Of a stretch of 64,000 nt of DNA, positions 62,430 through 64,000 are shown one piece after another. The stretch comes from Bacteroidota bacterium. GTDB taxonomy: Bacteria; Bacteroidota; Bacteroidia; Bacteroidales; NBLH01. Under the pieces are notes generated by a model that was not told the DNA's origin, did not search any database, and was given only the letters and a program-made list of their open reading frames with translations. The first letter of the stretch is position 1. Each line of letters opens with the position of its first letter. The position numbers and the translations under genes are program-made. The stretch is from NCBI GenBank assembly GCA_025361565.1, contig JANYKN010000189.1, positions 156,089 to 220,088 on the forward strand, read 5' to 3'.

Positions 62430-62858
62430 TTATTGATTAGATTCTGTATTTTTTTTAAAATTATTCAAAATAGCCTGCCATCCGCCTTTTTGAAGCTCGA
62501 CAGAATTTTCAGTTTCGGCCTCAAATGTTTCAATTATTTGGGTTTCGCTGCCTTTGCCAGTAAATTCTATTTTTACTCTTCGTCCATCGCCAAGCAGAGT
62601 TTCCAGGAGCGCATTGGTTTTTATTGATTCGTAAACTCCTTCAAAGTCAAAACCCATGCTACCGTCTTTGGCTTCCATCCTAGAAAGGAATTTGCCACCA
62701 ACCTTTAAATCATTTGTTGCATGGGTTGTGTGCCAATCTTCAGAAGCAGTGTTCCATTTAATAATATCTTGTGGCGAATTCCAACATTTCCATACTTTAT
62801 CGATTGGTGCATGGATATTTACCTGCACCGTAATTTTTATTTTTTCTTTTGGAGACAT
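62430..62858 (-). CDS. SRPBCC/AHSA1-type protein
   Basis: This 142-residue protein of the START-like SRPBCC fold contains VNIHAPIDKVWKCWNSPQDI at the first strand/helix, DLKVGGKFLSRMEAKDGSMG in the middle, and QKGGWQAILNNFKKNTES at the C-terminal helix. These domains bind hydrophobic ligands or act as Hsp90-activator-like chaperones. Its gene is 17 bases from the VOC gene upstream and 4 bases from the DUF1761 gene downstream, so the set is an operon. Confidence 0.9.
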   Translation of the reverse strand: MSPKEKIKITVQVNIHAPIDKVWKCWNSPQDIIKWNTASEDWHTTHATNDLKVGGKFLSRMEAKDGSMGFDFEGVYESIKTNALLETLLGDGRRVKIEFTGKGSETQIIETFEAETENSVELQKGGWQAILNNFKKNTESNQ

Positions 62859-62875
62859 TTTTCCTGGTTTAAATT

Positions 62876-63313
62876 TTACTTTTCATTACAATTGAACATC
62901 CATTGCACGCCAAATTTATCGGTACAAGTTCCATAATATGCACCCCAGAACATCACTTGCAATTCTGCTGTAACTAAACCGCCCGAAGATAATGCATCAA
63001 ATAATCGTTTGGTTTCAACTTTTGTATCCGGTTCCAGGCTTATATAAATATTGTTTCCAAAGTTCACTTTAAATCCCATTGATTCAGGAGCATCTGTTCC
63101 CATTAGTACATGGCCGCCAAGTATCGGCAATTCTATGTGAATTATCAGGCTTTTATCGCTTTCAGCCAATTTGGGCATACCTTCAGCTGGTGGAAAATCA
63201 CTGAATCGTGCCACACCACCACCACTAAACTCGCCACCGAAAATGGATTTATAAAAATTGAATGCTTCCTCAGTTTTGCGCGGAAAATTAAGATAAGTAC
63301 ATACTCTTGCCAT
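62876..63313 (-). CDS. PhnB-like VOC-family protein
   Basis: This 145-residue VOC protein resembles PhnB/DUF1428-type demethylmenaquinone-like proteins: CTYLNFPRKTEEAFNFYKSI, LPILGGHVLMGTDAPESMGF, YISLEPDTKVETKRLFDAL and the C-terminal WGAYYGTCTDKFGVQWMFNC. It is the first gene of the VOC/SRPBCC/DUF1761 operon. Function unknown beyond the fold. Confidence 0.9.
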   Translation of the reverse strand: MARVCTYLNFPRKTEEAFNFYKSIFGGEFSGGGVARFSDFPPAEGMPKLAESDKSLIIHIELPILGGHVLMGTDAPESMGFKVNFGNNIYISLEPDTKVETKRLFDALSSGGLVTAELQVMFWGAYYGTCTDKFGVQWMFNCNEK

Positions 63314-63606
63314 AATGTTCTGTTTTAGCTTTAAAATTTATGATGATACAAAATACACTTTCTACATATAAAAATTGTTTATAAAACACTGAATATCTTA
63401 TTTATGCAATATTTTATAAACTAGTAGAATGGTAAATATAAGAAAGTTTGATAAATAAATTTAATCATAAAATATAAAGTATTTAGAATGACTAATCTAT
63501 AAAAATTAATTTATTTTTTTGATAAGATTAATCCATTATGCAAAATTGTTAATCCTGTTAAGGTTAGATTGAATGGATAGTTTTAGTAGCTAAGACATAG
63601 AATATA

Positions 63607-63789
63607 TTAGCCAAGTTTTTTAAGAATTTCCAATCCTTGCTGCCACTGCCCATGGCCTGATAATGTATTGATGTGCCCTGCATTTCCAATGCTGATAAAC
63701 TCACTACCCCATTTTGAAGCGAAGTATTTTGCTCTTTCTAGTGTCACCCATTGATCATTTTCGCTTGCAACAATGATAGTATAAGCCCT
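63607..63789 (-). pseudogene. C-terminal remnant of an RBBP9/YdeN-family serine hydrolase
   Basis: The minus strand encodes about 59 residues matching the C-terminus of the RBBP9/YdeN alpha/beta hydrolases: AYTIIVASENDQWVTLERAK, YFASKWGSEFISIGNAGHIN, TLSGHGQWQQGLEILKKLG. It keeps the acidic residue (END) and catalytic His (GHIN) of the triad. The N-terminal half with the nucleophile is absent: upstream of about 63787 the frame turns into unrelated, low-complexity sequence and stops at 63829-63831. It is a broken gene, probably cut by a deletion or insertion. Confidence 0.82.
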
Positions 63790-64000
63790 AAAACAAAACG
63801 CACAAAGAAAAAAAGCGCAATGAATTGATTATGACACGAATACAAGTATTGGAAATAAAACGATTTGTACATTTGAGTTAATTTAGGGTTAATGATAGGC
63901 ATAAAGTTGCAATAAGTTTAAACGATAAGGTTAATACTTGCACCAAAACAAGCTGAAGAAGGCCATAAACCTGCAAAATAAGCTACAAACATACTATTGA
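63790..64000. other. Non-coding end of window beyond the hydrolase breakpoint
   Basis: No ORF, RNA gene or insertion-sequence end can be recognised in these 211 bases, which have many stops in all frames. It may be the outer end of a mobile element or rearrangement that removed the hydrolase 5' half. Confidence 0.4.

Overview
The window looks like chromosomal DNA of a Bacteroidota bacterium, most likely an anaerobic or facultative member of the Bacteroidales side of the phylum. Four kinds of evidence support this. The DNA is AT-rich. Upstream regions repeatedly carry the Bacteroidota -7 element TAnnTTTG. Phylum-typical proteins are present: a HU-CCDC81/SPOR protein, a type IX secretion C-terminal sorting domain, and two giant periplasmic-propeller histidine kinases. 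Menaquinone appears to be made by the futalosine route (mqnC). I saw no rRNA, tRNA, CRISPR array or intact transposon.

Layout. 0.2-5 kb: an MlaE/MlaF-type lipid ABC transporter pair, a thioredoxin-like lipoprotein, rfbB and a HU/SPOR membrane protein. 5.2-7.7 kb: a three-gene operon of HlyD-like protein, VTC-domain protein and DUF4956 membrane protein. 8-12.3 kb: a leftward housekeeping run of M23 peptidase, dxr, rseP and three tandem tatA genes. 12.7-16.7 kb: a coiled-coil membrane protein, a PhoR/PhoB-like two-component pair and a secreted esterase. 16.9-26.4 kb: a collagen-like/T9SS pair, two membrane metalloprotease-family genes, membrane proteins, an exonuclease, a PLP decarboxylase, and a TetR-fabF pair with a perfect operator palindrome. 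26.5-29.2 kb: a small accessory patch (orphan Vsr nuclease, BRO/DinD-like protein, orphan CheD).

29.5-39.4 kb is the most distinctive region. A leftward cluster encodes a Tat-exported molybdopterin oxidoreductase with its iron-sulfur and NrfD membrane subunits (polysulfide/thiosulfate reductase type), two half-size YeeE/YedE sulfur transporters, and three exported or membrane-anchored rhodanese-fold proteins. All three rhodaneses end in a lysine-rich linker and a terminal Gly-Gly-Gly-Cys tail. In two of them the catalytic rhodanese cysteine is lost, and in one the tail cysteine is the only cysteine in the protein. A PLP-dependent sulfur amino-acid lyase is transcribed divergently. I propose that the tails are sulfur-carrying swinging arms, comparable in logic to the GGCGG arm of SoxY. 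This is the best candidate here for an undescribed system.

39.7-64 kb: a TlpA-like thioredoxin, an outer-membrane beta-barrel gene broken by an in-frame TGA, a leucyl aminopeptidase, mqnC, and a large dCACHE-HAMP-GAF-PAS sensor without an output domain. Then comes a probable operon of two 14-blade propeller kinases, a lone receiver and a subclass B1 metallo-beta-lactamase. After it follow a dicarboxylate/amino-acid symporter, several hypothetical proteins, a slipin, a 3-mercaptopyruvate-type sulfurtransferase, and a run of small VOC/GNAT/SRPBCC genes. The window ends with a 5'-truncated RBBP9/YdeN hydrolase remnant.
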